Assembly: GCA_963648895.1 (NCBI GenBank)
Contig: CAVJGK010000060.1
Span: 1 to 9,004 of the forward strand
Direction: 5' to 3'
DNA length: 9,004 nucleotides
Source of the DNA: UBA3210 sp963648895
GTDB taxonomy: Bacteria > Bacillota_I > Bacilli_A > RFN20 > CAG-449
Part shown: piece by piece, positions 1-6,954 of the stretch
How positions within the stretch are numbered: the stretch's first letter is position 1
How the letters are laid out: each line of letters opens with the position of its first letter
The notes under the pieces: model-generated
Seen by the model: only the letters and a program-made list of their open reading frames with translations
The model's database searches: none
Told to the model about the DNA's origin: nothing
Program-made: the position numbers and the translations under genes

Positions 1-1820
1 AAGGTTCTTATCATTATCTATCTAGAGAAGTCGATGAACATATTTATGGACTAGGCGATAAAACAGGACCTATCAATAAAAATATGTGTCATTTCAAATT
101 AGAAACTTTTGATGCATTAGGATTTGATGCCAATAGAAGTGATCCATTATATAAACAAATTCCTTTCTACATTTGTAAAAATAAGATAGGAAGTTATGGA
201 TTATATTATGATACATATTCTAATGGTGAAATAGATTTTGGCCATGAACATAATAACTACTTTGAAAGATATAAATATGTTCATTTTGAAGAAGAAGATT
301 TAGTCTATTATGTCATTTTTGGTGAAGTAGAACAAATCATTCAAAGATTTACTTATTTAACTGGTAAATCTTATCTTCCTCCTAAATGGTCTTTTAAATA
401 TTGTGCTTCAACTATGGCTTATACTGATTCAGATAAACCTTTAGTTGAATTTGAAACATTCAAAGAAAAATTAAAAGAATATTCCATCGACTGCGGAGGC
501 TTTTACCTTTCTTCTGGCTACACCCAAATTGGTGATAAACGTTGTACTTTTAATTGGAATTATGATAAATTCCCTTCTCCAAAAGCTTTCAGTGATGATT
601 TTAAAAAAATCGGTATTCATTTTTTACCAAATGTTAAACCAGCATTTTTAACCACTCATCCAATGTATGATTATATCGCGAAAAACGGATGGTTTTTACA
701 TTATAAAGATGGAACTCCTTATATTTTCCCTTATTGGGGAGGTATGGGTAGTTATTTAGATTTTACTAATCCCGATGCTTATTCTTTCTGGAGTAAGAAC
801 ATCAAAGAAAAGCTCGTCGATTTAGGTTTTGAATCCATTTGGAATGATAATAACGAATATGATATTCACGATGAAGAAGTTTTAGCTTATGGATGGGGAA
901 AACCTATTAAAGCAAAATTAATTAGACCTTTATTTTCTTATTTAATGATTTCTGCATCTAATGATGCTTTACCTCAAGATAAAAGACATATGGCAGTAAC
1001 TAGATCAGCATGTGCCGGTTTCCAAAGAATTGTTCAAACTTGGACGGGAGACAATTCCACCTCTTTTAAAGATTTTAGGGGCAATCATAAAATGGCGATG
1101 ACTTCCGCCCTTACTGGCTTTAGTTTCATTGGTCAAGACATTGGAGGATTTGCAGGACCAAAACCTGATAAAGAATTATTCCTTCGTTGGATTGCTTATG
1201 GAATTTTCACTCCTAGATTTACCCTACATTCTTGGAACGATGATAAATCATCCACCATGCCTTGGTTATATCCTGAAGTTAAAGAACAAGTAAAAAAATT
1301 ATTTGCTTTAAGAAAATCTTTAACTCCATATATCTATTCTTCTGCAATGAACGCAATAGAAAATTATCTTCCATTAATCTATCCAGTATTTTTAAAATAT
1401 GAGGATTTTGACGAAGAAAGCGATATGTTTTTTATGGGTGATAATATTCTTTCTTGCCCTATTTTTGATCAAGGCGCAACAAGTATTTCTATTTCTCTTC
1501 CTAAAGGAACATGGTGGTATTATAATAAAATCGGTTATCAAGGTAATTTAAAGTTAGAAAATAAACCAGGCGATTTACCTATTTATTTTATTAAAGAAGG
1601 CTCTATTATTCCTTTAGATATCAATGATGAAATAGTATTTGAAATATATCCTTTAAAATCAGGATCATTTAAATATAAATATTATGAAGATGATTCTTCT
1701 AATACTAATCCATATAAAGAAATTGAAGTTATTTCTTATGAAGATAAAGTAGTAGTTAAAGGATTATCTCCAAAAGAAAAGATTTCCCTTGTAGACAAGA
1801 GAAATCTCATTATTAATTAA
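1..1820 (+). CDS. GH31 alpha-glycosidase, 5' end cut by window edge
   Basis: This is a glycoside hydrolase family 31 enzyme that probably removes alpha-linked glucose or a related sugar from an oligosaccharide or glycoside. Its substrate cannot be named. The open frame continues to the left edge: the codons from position 3 read as part of the N-terminal beta-sandwich, including IYGLGDKTGP, a common GH31 pattern, so the ATG at 84 is not the true start. About 605 residues are visible. Numbering from the ATG at 84, the catalytic nucleophile is Asp255 in IWNDNNE and the acid/base is Asp323 in TWTGDNS. The barrel strand with LSSGYT lies at about 142-147, and a C-terminal beta-sandwich follows residue 430. 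It differs from the sulfoquinovosidase in the same window: the DIGG motif ends in Phe rather than Tyr, and the segment matching the sulfonate site has Phe where that enzyme has Trp. It is convergent with the sulfoquinovose operon, so it is probably regulated separately. Confidence 0.93.
   Translation, partial: GSYHYLSREVDEHIYGLGDKTGPINKNMCHFKLETFDALGFDANRSDPLYKQIPFYICKNKIGSYGLYYDTYSNGEIDFGHEHNNYFERYKYVHFEEEDLVYYVIFGEVEQIIQRFTYLTGKSYLPPKWSFKYCASTMAYTDSDKPLVEFETFKEKLKEYSIDCGGFYLSSGYTQIGDKRCTFNWNYDKFPSPKAFSDDFKKIGIHFLPNVKPAFLTTHPMYDYIAKNGWFLHYKDGTPYIFPYWGGMGSYLDFTNPDAYSFWSKNIKEKLVDLGFESIWNDNNEYDIHDEEVLAYGWGKPIKAKLIRPLFSYLMISASNDALPQDKRHMAVTRSACAGFQRIVQTWTGDNSTSFKDFRGNHKMAMTSALTGFSFIGQDIGGFAGPKPDKELFLRWIAYGIFTPRFTLHSWNDDKSSTMPWLYPEVKEQVKKLFALRKSLTPYIYSSAMNAIENYLPLIYPVFLKYEDFDEESDMFFMGDNILSCPIFDQGATSISISLPKGTWWYYNKIGYQGNLKLENKPGDLPIYFIKEGSIIPLDINDEIVFEIYPLKSGSFKYKYYEDDSSNTNPYKEIEVISYEDKVVVKGLSPKEKISLVDKRNLIIN
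1772..1806 (-). terminator. Intrinsic terminator of the sulfoquinovose operon, inside the GH31 3' end
   Basis: On the minus strand, an 11-pair hairpin (arms at 1806-1796 and 1791-1781, with a UCUA loop) is followed by TTTTCTTTT (1780-1772). One of the pairs is a U-G wobble (minus-strand bases at 1800 and 1787). On the plus strand the same position is a C-A mismatch, so the structure favours minus-strand RNA. It lies just downstream of the ROK stop codon and inside the last codons of the convergent GH31 gene. The hairpin is seen in the sequence; its function is inferred. Confidence 0.65.
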
Positions 1821-1821
1821 T

Positions 1822-2793
1822 TTATTTAAGCAATTCATTAAAAGCTCCTAGTGAGCTTTTTTTGATGTTTATTAGATTATAATCAGGATATAAAGTAATT
1901 TTACTAACATCGAATTCTTTATTAATTGAACAAAGTTCATTATTTAATTTATCTTTAATTGTTTCAGAAGATAATAAAGCTCCTGAAAGAATAATTTTTT
2001 GTAAAGATAATAATGAATCAGCATTGGTTAACGCAAATGATAAAATATGAAGCACTTTATTTAATTTAAATTCATCATTTAAGATGATATCAGTTCCTTC
2101 ATTTTCTTCTAATTCTTTACCAATTAATGATAGATAAGAAATATTTTCTTCAACAGTTTTATCATTATAATAAGTATGACCTAATTCTGATAAATTGCCT
2201 AAAGATTTACCGTGTACATAAATAGAAGAACCAACACCTGGACCATATTTAACTAATAAGAAGTTTTTATCTTCATTATGATATAAAGAATAAATATCTG
2301 CCAAACAATCAACATTGTTAAATACGTAATAATCTATTGAAAGATTGTCTAATTCTTCTTTAATAGATGGATATTTATCTTCTAATACATTGGAATAAAT
2401 ATTACCTCTTAGAGTAATTCCACACGCTAATAATTTATCTAAATATGGATCAACAAAATCTTTAATTGAACTTACTTTATTAGTCGAAGTAGTGACAACT
2501 TCTCCTTTAAAATTCATCATTGTGTAATAGATATTATGTTTTCTTACATCAATTCCTAAAAAATAGCCATAAGTAGGATTTAAAGAAAGATTAATTTGTC
2601 TTCTTCCCACTTTAGAAATTTCTGATTTTTCTTCCAAAACAATATTTTCTTCTAATAATGGTTTTAAAGACAAAGTTAAAGCGGCGTTTGTTAAAGATAG
2701 TTTGCTTGCAAGAATAGATCTAGAAGAACTTTGTTCAACAAACAAGATTTTTATAATAGTTTTTTGTGTGTCTGTTAATGATATCATTTTCAT
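1822..2793 (-). CDS. ROK-family transcription regulator, likely non-kinase
   Basis: This is a probable sugar-responsive regulator of the operon that it closes. Residues 1-60 form a winged helix-turn-helix (about 23-52 look like the recognition unit). A typical ROK linker, VGRRQINLSLNP, follows, and then the ROK actin-like domain, with GYFLGIDV near 76-83 and GPGVGSSIYV near 184-193. Two kinase hallmarks are missing. The cysteine zinc motif that normally follows ELGH (203-206) is absent. The usual NDANAA segment reads NNVDCLAD (159-166), so the catalytic Asp appears lost. I infer a DNA-binding sensor rather than a glucokinase. The start at 2793 is chosen because its ATG overlaps the TGA of the transporter gene (ATGA), implying translational coupling. 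An in-frame ATG 13 codons upstream would add a non-homologous extension inside the transporter gene. The ribosome site is weak (GGGG at 2807-2812). The effector could be SQ, sulfofructose or a derivative; this is unproven. Confidence 0.85.
   Translation of the reverse strand: MKMISLTDTQKTIIKILFVEQSSSRSILASKLSLTNAALTLSLKPLLEENIVLEEKSEISKVGRRQINLSLNPTYGYFLGIDVRKHNIYYTMMNFKGEVVTTSTNKVSSIKDFVDPYLDKLLACGITLRGNIYSNVLEDKYPSIKEELDNLSIDYYVFNNVDCLADIYSLYHNEDKNFLLVKYGPGVGSSIYVHGKSLGNLSELGHTYYNDKTVEENISYLSLIGKELEENEGTDIILNDEFKLNKVLHILSFALTNADSLLSLQKIILSGALLSSETIKDKLNNELCSINKEFDVSKITLYPDYNLINIKKSSLGAFNELLK
1840..1863 (+). terminator. Intrinsic terminator of the GH31 gene, inside the ROK 3' end
   Basis: On the plus strand, an 8-pair perfect stem (AAAAGCTC at 1840-1847 with GAGCTTTT at 1853-1860, loop CTAGT) runs into a seven-T tract (1857-1863). 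It starts 20 bases after the GH31 stop codon, the usual place for a Rho-independent terminator. It also encodes the conserved C-terminal SSLGAF stretch of the convergent ROK protein. On the opposite strand the hairpin is followed by only four T, so it should act mainly on plus-strand transcripts. Confidence 0.75.
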
Positions 2794-3506
2794 ATAAATA
2801 GTGTAACCCCGGAAATAAGTAAAAGTAAACAAGTAATTTTCATAAATAATTTTTTAGATAATTTAGGTGCGATCAATGAACCAATTATTAAACTTAGAAT
2901 GGTGGCTACTGCGCCAATACTAAATAAAATCCATACATGAGAGGTAAATAACCCATTGACCATTTGGGTAGTAAAAAGCATGGAATTTAAAACAATCCAT
3001 AAAGAAGATAAAGTAGCTCTAAAGGTATTTTTTTCTTTTAATTCATGAAGACCATAAATAACAACAAATGGTCCTCCAGAAATATAAAGTTTATGGATAA
3101 TACCTCCTAAAATTAAAAAGATAATCATAATCCATTTTGGTATATTCACTTTTTCAAAATCAATAAAGAAGAATACAATGGCTAATATAACAACAATTCC
3201 TCCATAGATATAAAGAAGGATTTTGCTATCAATAGGAATCATTTCCACTAAATATCCTAGTCCAAATCCACTTCCTACGCATAGAAGAATGATAAGAAAA
3301 TGCTTCCAGGATATATCTTTAAAATGTCTAATAACGATATAGATACATACTAATAAGGCAACTAGATTTAATACAGGTTTAGCCACCTCTGCCCCTTCAA
3401 GTTTTAAAGATAAAGGCATGGCTAATACTGTTCCTGCAAAACCTGTAATAGTTTGGATAATATTGCTTAAAAAGATGATGAGAATGAATAAAACATCCAT
3501 CCACAT
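2790..3506 (-). CDS. TSUP (TauE/SafE/YfcA) membrane transporter, probable DHPS exporter
   Basis: This is an integral membrane protein of 238 residues with about eight hydrophobic segments (roughly 4-20, 45-60, 68-88, 96-115, 123-150, 167-183, 190-213 and 221-237). It has the two-fold repeated motif of the TSUP family: TGFAGTVLAMP near 21-31 and YISGGPF near 141-147. TSUP proteins move organosulfur anions such as sulfoacetate or sulfolactate, and such genes accompany known sulfoglycolysis operons. Because the neighbouring dehydrogenase should make DHPS, DHPS export is the likely job. Sulfolactate export or SQ uptake cannot be excluded by sequence. I place the start at 3506, one base after the stop of the preceding gene and 9 bases after AAGGTGG. 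A longer reading frame from 3536 would overlap the upstream gene and add a polar, non-family N-terminus. The gene overlaps the next one by four bases. Confidence 0.87.
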   Translation of the reverse strand: MWMDVLFILIIFLSNIIQTITGFAGTVLAMPLSLKLEGAEVAKPVLNLVALLVCIYIVIRHFKDISWKHFLIILLCVGSGFGLGYLVEMIPIDSKILLYIYGGIVVILAIVFFFIDFEKVNIPKWIMIIFLILGGIIHKLYISGGPFVVIYGLHELKEKNTFRATLSSLWIVLNSMLFTTQMVNGLFTSHVWILFSIGAVATILSLIIGSLIAPKLSKKLFMKITCLLLLISGVTLFI

Positions 3507-3507
3507 A

Positions 3508-4122
3508 TTAATAATCCACCTTGATATTTTCTCCAACTATTCCAATATATGCACCTTGATTAGCCTGAAACGAATCCTTATGAGCGAGTAAGAATTTATT
3601 AACTTTCCATAAACGTGGATCACTAGGTTTATAAGGTAAATCCATATTGGTTTTATCACTTAGAATAATCGCACATGTAAAACCCGAAGAAGATAACTTA
3701 CAAGGAGAAAAATGCATGATGTAAGGATTTAATACAACTGCTTCACCATTTTTTAGTAAAAAGGCTTTAACATCTTTAGAATCAACAACGCCGTTATGAA
3801 TATCGTTAGGGCGAGCCAATAATAAAACTAAATCATCTCCAGCGATATCTACTTCTGGACACATATGATATTCTAAGCAATTAAGCAAAGAATTATAGCC
3901 ATTACAATAACCTACTTCAATATCACTAAACCAATAAACTTGTTCTTGAATTTCTTTTACACCTTTAATAAATGCCATATTGATATCATCTCTAACATAA
4001 ATATTACCCTCTTTTGGCATTTTAGCTTCTGTATGTAAATAAGTAACAAACTCCCTCGTATCAATATCTAATTTATAACCATAGTCTTTAAAGCTTGGAT
4101 CAGTAACACTTAGTATTTTCAT
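3508..4122 (-). CDS. DUF4867-type cupin-like protein of the sulfoquinovose operon (SftX-like)
   Basis: This is a 204-residue soluble protein of unknown function. I associate it with the DUF4867 family; a member called SftX is, to my recollection, found in transaldolase-type sulfoquinovose operons of gut Firmicutes. The sequence has beta-strand-rich, cupin-like motifs. EYHMCPE (84-90, then Gly95) resembles cupin motif 1. Gly126 to Pro133 to His137 resembles motif 2. Glu84, His86, Glu90 and His137 could therefore form a metal site. No signal peptide or membrane segment is seen. The gene sits between the SQ isomerase and the exporter and overlaps the isomerase gene by 23 bases, with its own GGGAGA ribosome site, so it is made together with the pathway enzymes. 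The operon has no obvious SQ mutarotase, so an anomer-conversion or isomerase-helper role is possible, but this is speculation. Confidence 0.8.
   Translation of the reverse strand: MKILSVTDPSFKDYGYKLDIDTREFVTYLHTEAKMPKEGNIYVRDDINMAFIKGVKEIQEQVYWFSDIEVGYCNGYNSLLNCLEYHMCPEVDIAGDDLVLLLARPNDIHNGVVDSKDVKAFLLKNGEAVVLNPYIMHFSPCKLSSSGFTCAIILSDKTNMDLPYKPSDPRLWKVNKFLLAHKDSFQANQGAYIGIVGENIKVDY
3516..3522 (-). promoter_or_regulatory. Ribosome binding site deciding the transporter start
   Basis: AAGGTGG on the minus strand lies 9 bases before the ATG at 3506 and inside the last codons of the upstream gene. It supports 3506 over the longer in-frame start at 3536. Confidence 0.7.
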
Positions 4123-5431
4123 CTAAAATCTCCCAAGACATGATTCTAGCAAGATACTTCATTGCTTTTTTATATTGAACATATCCCATAATGACATGGT
4201 GAGCCACACCTGTATAAGTAACTGTATCAATTACTTCATTAATAGGGCGATCAAATACTACTTTAGCATAAGTACCAGATAAGTCTTTACTCATTTCAAA
4301 TGCTTCGCCTTCTTCATAATAAATACGTGTTTTACCTCTTGCTGTATCAATTCTTAAAATAGACATCTTACCAGGTTTTAAAACAAAGTCAGCAGTAACG
4401 CCTTTTCCTCCTGCAAAATATGTTTCAAGTGAACGATTACACTTTTTATCCCATAAATTGCAAGGAGCGACACCATCATGCCATAATAATGCATAATTTT
4501 CTTGGTAGTTGACTTGTGATAAATCTGCCATAAATGGAGTTTCTTCTCCAGCTGCGCGAACTGCGACCATTGATAAAGCTGCTTCAATATCACCTTCACA
4601 AGCAAGTAATATACCTCTAGATTGTAATACAGACATCATCGCACAAGGTGAAACACCATAGTTTTTAGCGAATTCTGGCCAACAACGAATCGCGACAACA
4701 TCTAAAGATTTTTCTTTCATAAATCTTTCACATACGACAATTAGTCTTGAAACTTGTCTTACTTGTGCATCACTCAATTTCTTACAATCAAATGTTTGAC
4801 GTAGTGCCATTTCTTCTTTATTTATTTCTTCTTCAGTCGCTGCACCTCCAAAGAAATCACTTAATTCATAATGAGAAATTAAAATACCTAATTCTTTATA
4901 TAGATGTAATTCATCAACTCCGACATTATAAAATCCTTGGGCTCTAAAACCAATTAAACCAACGTTAGAATTTTCTAAAGCAGTTTTCATCTTAATTGCT
5001 TTAATCCAGTCAATATCAATATCATCACCAACATAGACTACATAATCATCAACGCCACCTTTATATAAGTTAGAAGCATTTAAATTAACGCCGCATACAG
5101 CATTAAGTCTAATCTTACCTCCATTATATGGAAGTTCATTATATCCTTGTAATAAGAAAGGAACTTTGACAATATCATGGAGAATTAAAGCTAAACTTCC
5201 TAAATGGAATGTAGCAGAAACTACAACCAAGGCATCAACATGTTTTTCTTGGAAGAATAATCCAGCCTCTTTTGCCTCATTTTCTTCAATAACCATGGTA
5301 GGATAATAAACCCAATCAACAGATTTATCTTCCATCACTTTGGCACTTCTTTCTTGATAGAGTTTAAAAGCAGTTTCAAAGTCAAATGTTTTTCTAACTA
5401 AACATACAATACCAATTACTGGTTTTTTCAT
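4100..5431 (-). CDS. sftI: Sulfoquinovose isomerase, L-fucose/L-arabinose isomerase fold
   Basis: The enzyme converts sulfoquinovose to 6-deoxy-6-sulfofructose in the cytoplasm, preparing the substrate for the transaldolase. The 443-residue protein looks like the fucose/arabinose isomerase superfamily. It has an N-terminal Rossmann-like part (ALVVVSATFHLGS near 67-79), a middle part, and a C-terminal domain. Candidate metal ligands typical of this fold are Glu253 in CWPEF, Glu279 and Asp281 in CEGDIEAA, and His411 or His412 in AHHVIMGY. These assignments are by motif only. Known L-fucose isomerases are longer (about 590 residues), and the operon context points to SQ rather than fucose, since there is no fuculokinase or fuculose aldolase nearby. 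The start at 5431 is one base after the previous stop, with GGGGTGA (5438-5444) as ribosome site. The 3' end overlaps the next gene by 23 bases. Confidence 0.88.
   Translation of the reverse strand: MKKPVIGIVCLVRKTFDFETAFKLYQERSAKVMEDKSVDWVYYPTMVIEENEAKEAGLFFQEKHVDALVVVSATFHLGSLALILHDIVKVPFLLQGYNELPYNGGKIRLNAVCGVNLNASNLYKGGVDDYVVYVGDDIDIDWIKAIKMKTALENSNVGLIGFRAQGFYNVGVDELHLYKELGILISHYELSDFFGGAATEEEINKEEMALRQTFDCKKLSDAQVRQVSRLIVVCERFMKEKSLDVVAIRCWPEFAKNYGVSPCAMMSVLQSRGILLACEGDIEAALSMVAVRAAGEETPFMADLSQVNYQENYALLWHDGVAPCNLWDKKCNRSLETYFAGGKGVTADFVLKPGKMSILRIDTARGKTRIYYEEGEAFEMSKDLSGTYAKVVFDRPINEVIDTVTYTGVAHHVIMGYVQYKKAMKYLARIMSWEILDENTKCY
4129..4134 (-). promoter_or_regulatory. Ribosome binding site of the cupin-like gene, within sftI
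   Basis: GGGAGA on the minus strand lies 6 bases before the ATG at 4122, inside the coding sequence of sftI. It shows that the 23-base gene overlap is real: the downstream gene has its own initiation site within the end of its neighbour. Confidence 0.65.
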
Positions 5432-5432
5432 A

Positions 5433-6269
5433 TTATTTCACCCCGTTTACAATTTTATAAGATGCAGAGAAATCTTCTTTGGATAGACCTTCTGCCATCG
5501 CTTGTTCATATACTTGGACAACTCTAGTTAAAGTAGGACATTCTTTTCCTGCATCAGAAGCCATTTCACGTGCGAAATGAACATCTTTATTCATATTTTC
5601 AACTGAGAATGCGGTTGGATAAGTATTAGAAATGATATTTTTAGCTTTAGTATCTAAATAAAAGCAACTTGCTCCTCCATATCCAAATGCTTCAACAACT
5701 TGTCCTTGGTCTAAGCCTAAAGCGCTGGCAAGACCCAAAATTTCATTAACACCGTTTTGGATTTCACCAACTAAGGCATTATGTAAAATCTTCATTTGTA
5801 ATCCGGCTCCATGTCCACCCATATAGATAATATTTTTACCCATGCAAGATAGGATTGGTTTTACCTTTTCATAGATTTCTTTTTCACCACCTGCATAGAT
5901 TCCTAGTTCTCCTTTAACCGCGGCAGGTTGAGATTTAACTACTGGACAATCAAGTAAGAAAATACCTGTTCCTTCTAAGTCTTTAGCCACTTCAATATTA
6001 GTAGAAGGAGAAATAGTTGACATATCAATCCAGATTTGACCTTTTTTCAAATAAGGTTTAATTTCTTTATATAAAGAAAGCATATGTTCATTCTTTGGTA
6101 CCATTGAAATAATAACATCGGAACAATCAACACATTCTTTATATGATGAAGCAAATTTAAATGGTGTTTCTTTTTTAACAATATCATAGCCAATTAAATC
6201 ATATTCTTTAGCGACATTAGTTGCCATTGGCATCCCCATGATGCCTAAACCAATAAATGCTACTTTCAT
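5433..6269 (-). CDS. 3-sulfolactaldehyde reductase, beta-hydroxyacid dehydrogenase family (YihU-like)
   Basis: The likely reaction is NADH-dependent reduction of 3-sulfolactaldehyde to 2,3-dihydroxypropane-1-sulfonate, which regenerates NAD in a fermenting cell. The 278-residue protein has the Rossmann motif FIGLGIMGMPMA (5-16), a second segment IDMSTISPS (81-89), the substrate segment LDCPVVKSQ (106-114), and the catalytic lysine Lys160 in GAGLQMKILHN with Asn164. In ordinary 3-hydroxyisobutyrate dehydrogenases the substrate segment reads like DAPVSGG. Here Lys112-Ser113 occupy the place of Arg123-Thr124 in E. coli YihU, whose Arg binds the sulfonate. The start is set at 6269, one base after the transaldolase stop and 8 bases after AAAGGG. 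A frame open 14 codons further upstream lacks family similarity and overlaps sftT. No aldehyde dehydrogenase for sulfolactate formation is present, which supports a DHPS end product. Confidence 0.88.
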   Translation of the reverse strand: MKVAFIGLGIMGMPMATNVAKEYDLIGYDIVKKETPFKFASSYKECVDCSDVIISMVPKNEHMLSLYKEIKPYLKKGQIWIDMSTISPSTNIEVAKDLEGTGIFLLDCPVVKSQPAAVKGELGIYAGGEKEIYEKVKPILSCMGKNIIYMGGHGAGLQMKILHNALVGEIQNGVNEILGLASALGLDQGQVVEAFGYGGASCFYLDTKAKNIISNTYPTAFSVENMNKDVHFAREMASDAGKECPTLTRVVQVYEQAMAEGLSKEDFSASYKIVNGVK

Positions 6270-6270
6270 A

Positions 6271-6951
6271 TTAATTACCCTTTGTATGATCCCAAGCATC
6301 TTGGAATACACCTAAACCATAAGTAGTAAATGGATGATTAAATGAATCTTCATAAACACTTAATCCAGCAGTTACAATATCCGCGCCCATTTCTGCTGCA
6401 TCGGCGATTTGTTTACCATTTCTTACTGCTGCGACAATGATTTCTGTTTTATATCCTTTTTCTTTATAAATATTGACAAGTTTTGCCATATATTCATAAG
6501 TATCTTCACCATTATTTTCTTTCCATCCTACGAATGGAGAAACAAATTTAGCCCCAATTCTTCCTGCTTGGATAGCTTGAGAAGGTGAGAAAACTAAAGT
6601 AACATTAGTTCTTACTCCTTGACTTTCTAAGAAATATGATGCTTTAACCCCTTCAGTAGTACAAGGAATCTTAATAACAAAGTTTTTGCATAAAGAAGAA
6701 ATCTTTTTTCCTTCTGTTACCATTTCTTCGGCAGTTGATAAATGAGGATTAATTTCAACTGAAACTGGGAATTTATCCATTCCTTCTAGATCATTTTCTT
6801 TAACCCAAGTTGCAATATCACTAATAGCTTGTAAGAAAGGTTTACCTGAATTCATAATGTGTTTTGGGTTAGTTGTAACACCATCAATTTTGTAATTTTT
6901 GTAAGCGTAATCGATTTCATTTAATTTTGCTGAATCAAGAAAGTATTTCAT
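6271..6951 (-). CDS. sftT: 6-deoxy-6-sulfofructose transaldolase
   Basis: This class I enzyme of the small transaldolase/fructose-6-phosphate aldolase family cleaves sulfofructose. It releases 3-sulfolactaldehyde and transfers the bound dihydroxyacetone unit to glyceraldehyde 3-phosphate, yielding fructose 6-phosphate. Visible motifs in the 226-residue protein are Asp6 in YFLDSA, GVTTNP (24-29), the Schiff-base lysine Lys94 in FVIKIPCT, NVTLVFSPSQA (116-126), SPFVGW (138-143) and VAAVRN (173-178). The length is usual for the family (about 215-230). Compared with phosphate-sugar transaldolases, the Arg of SPFVGR is Trp143 and the Ser of the SxR motif is Ala175, while Arg177 is kept. This agrees with a donor carrying a sulfonate instead of a phosphate. 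The start at 6951 has the best ribosome site of the operon, AAGGAGG at 6962-6968, which lies in the final codons of sftG. Confidence 0.92.
   Translation of the reverse strand: MKYFLDSAKLNEIDYAYKNYKIDGVTTNPKHIMNSGKPFLQAISDIATWVKENDLEGMDKFPVSVEINPHLSTAEEMVTEGKKISSLCKNFVIKIPCTTEGVKASYFLESQGVRTNVTLVFSPSQAIQAGRIGAKFVSPFVGWKENNGEDTYEYMAKLVNIYKEKGYKTEIIVAAVRNGKQIADAAEMGADIVTAGLSVYEDSFNHPFTTYGLGVFQDAWDHTKGN
6278..6283 (-). promoter_or_regulatory. Ribosome binding site deciding the SLA reductase start
   Basis: AAAGGG on the minus strand precedes the ATG at 6269 by 8 bases and lies in the last codons of sftT. It supports the shorter protein beginning MKVAFIG, which starts directly at the Rossmann strand. 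Confidence 0.65.
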
Positions 6952-6954
6952 ATT

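Noticed and set aside
84..86. ATG at 84 as the start of the GH31 gene
   Set aside because: The frame is open to the window edge and upstream codons encode conserved GH31 sequence (IYGLGDKTGP), so the gene is simply cut.
1..1820. The plus-strand GH31 as a second sulfoquinovosidase
   Set aside because: Although it has Lys-Arg near the aligned position (GDKRCTFNWN), it lacks the Trp and Tyr of the sulfonate site (Phe in both places) and the paired Gln residues.
4378..4947. Short open frames on either strand inside sftI, and one at 8307-8510 inside sftG
   Set aside because: They lie wholly within well-supported genes in other frames, show no recognisable family features, and have no ribosome site of note.
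6270..6311. N-terminal extension of the SLA reductase from the upstream ATG at 6311
   Set aside because: It would overlap sftT by 41 bases and place 14 non-family residues before a Rossmann strand that normally begins at the N-terminus.
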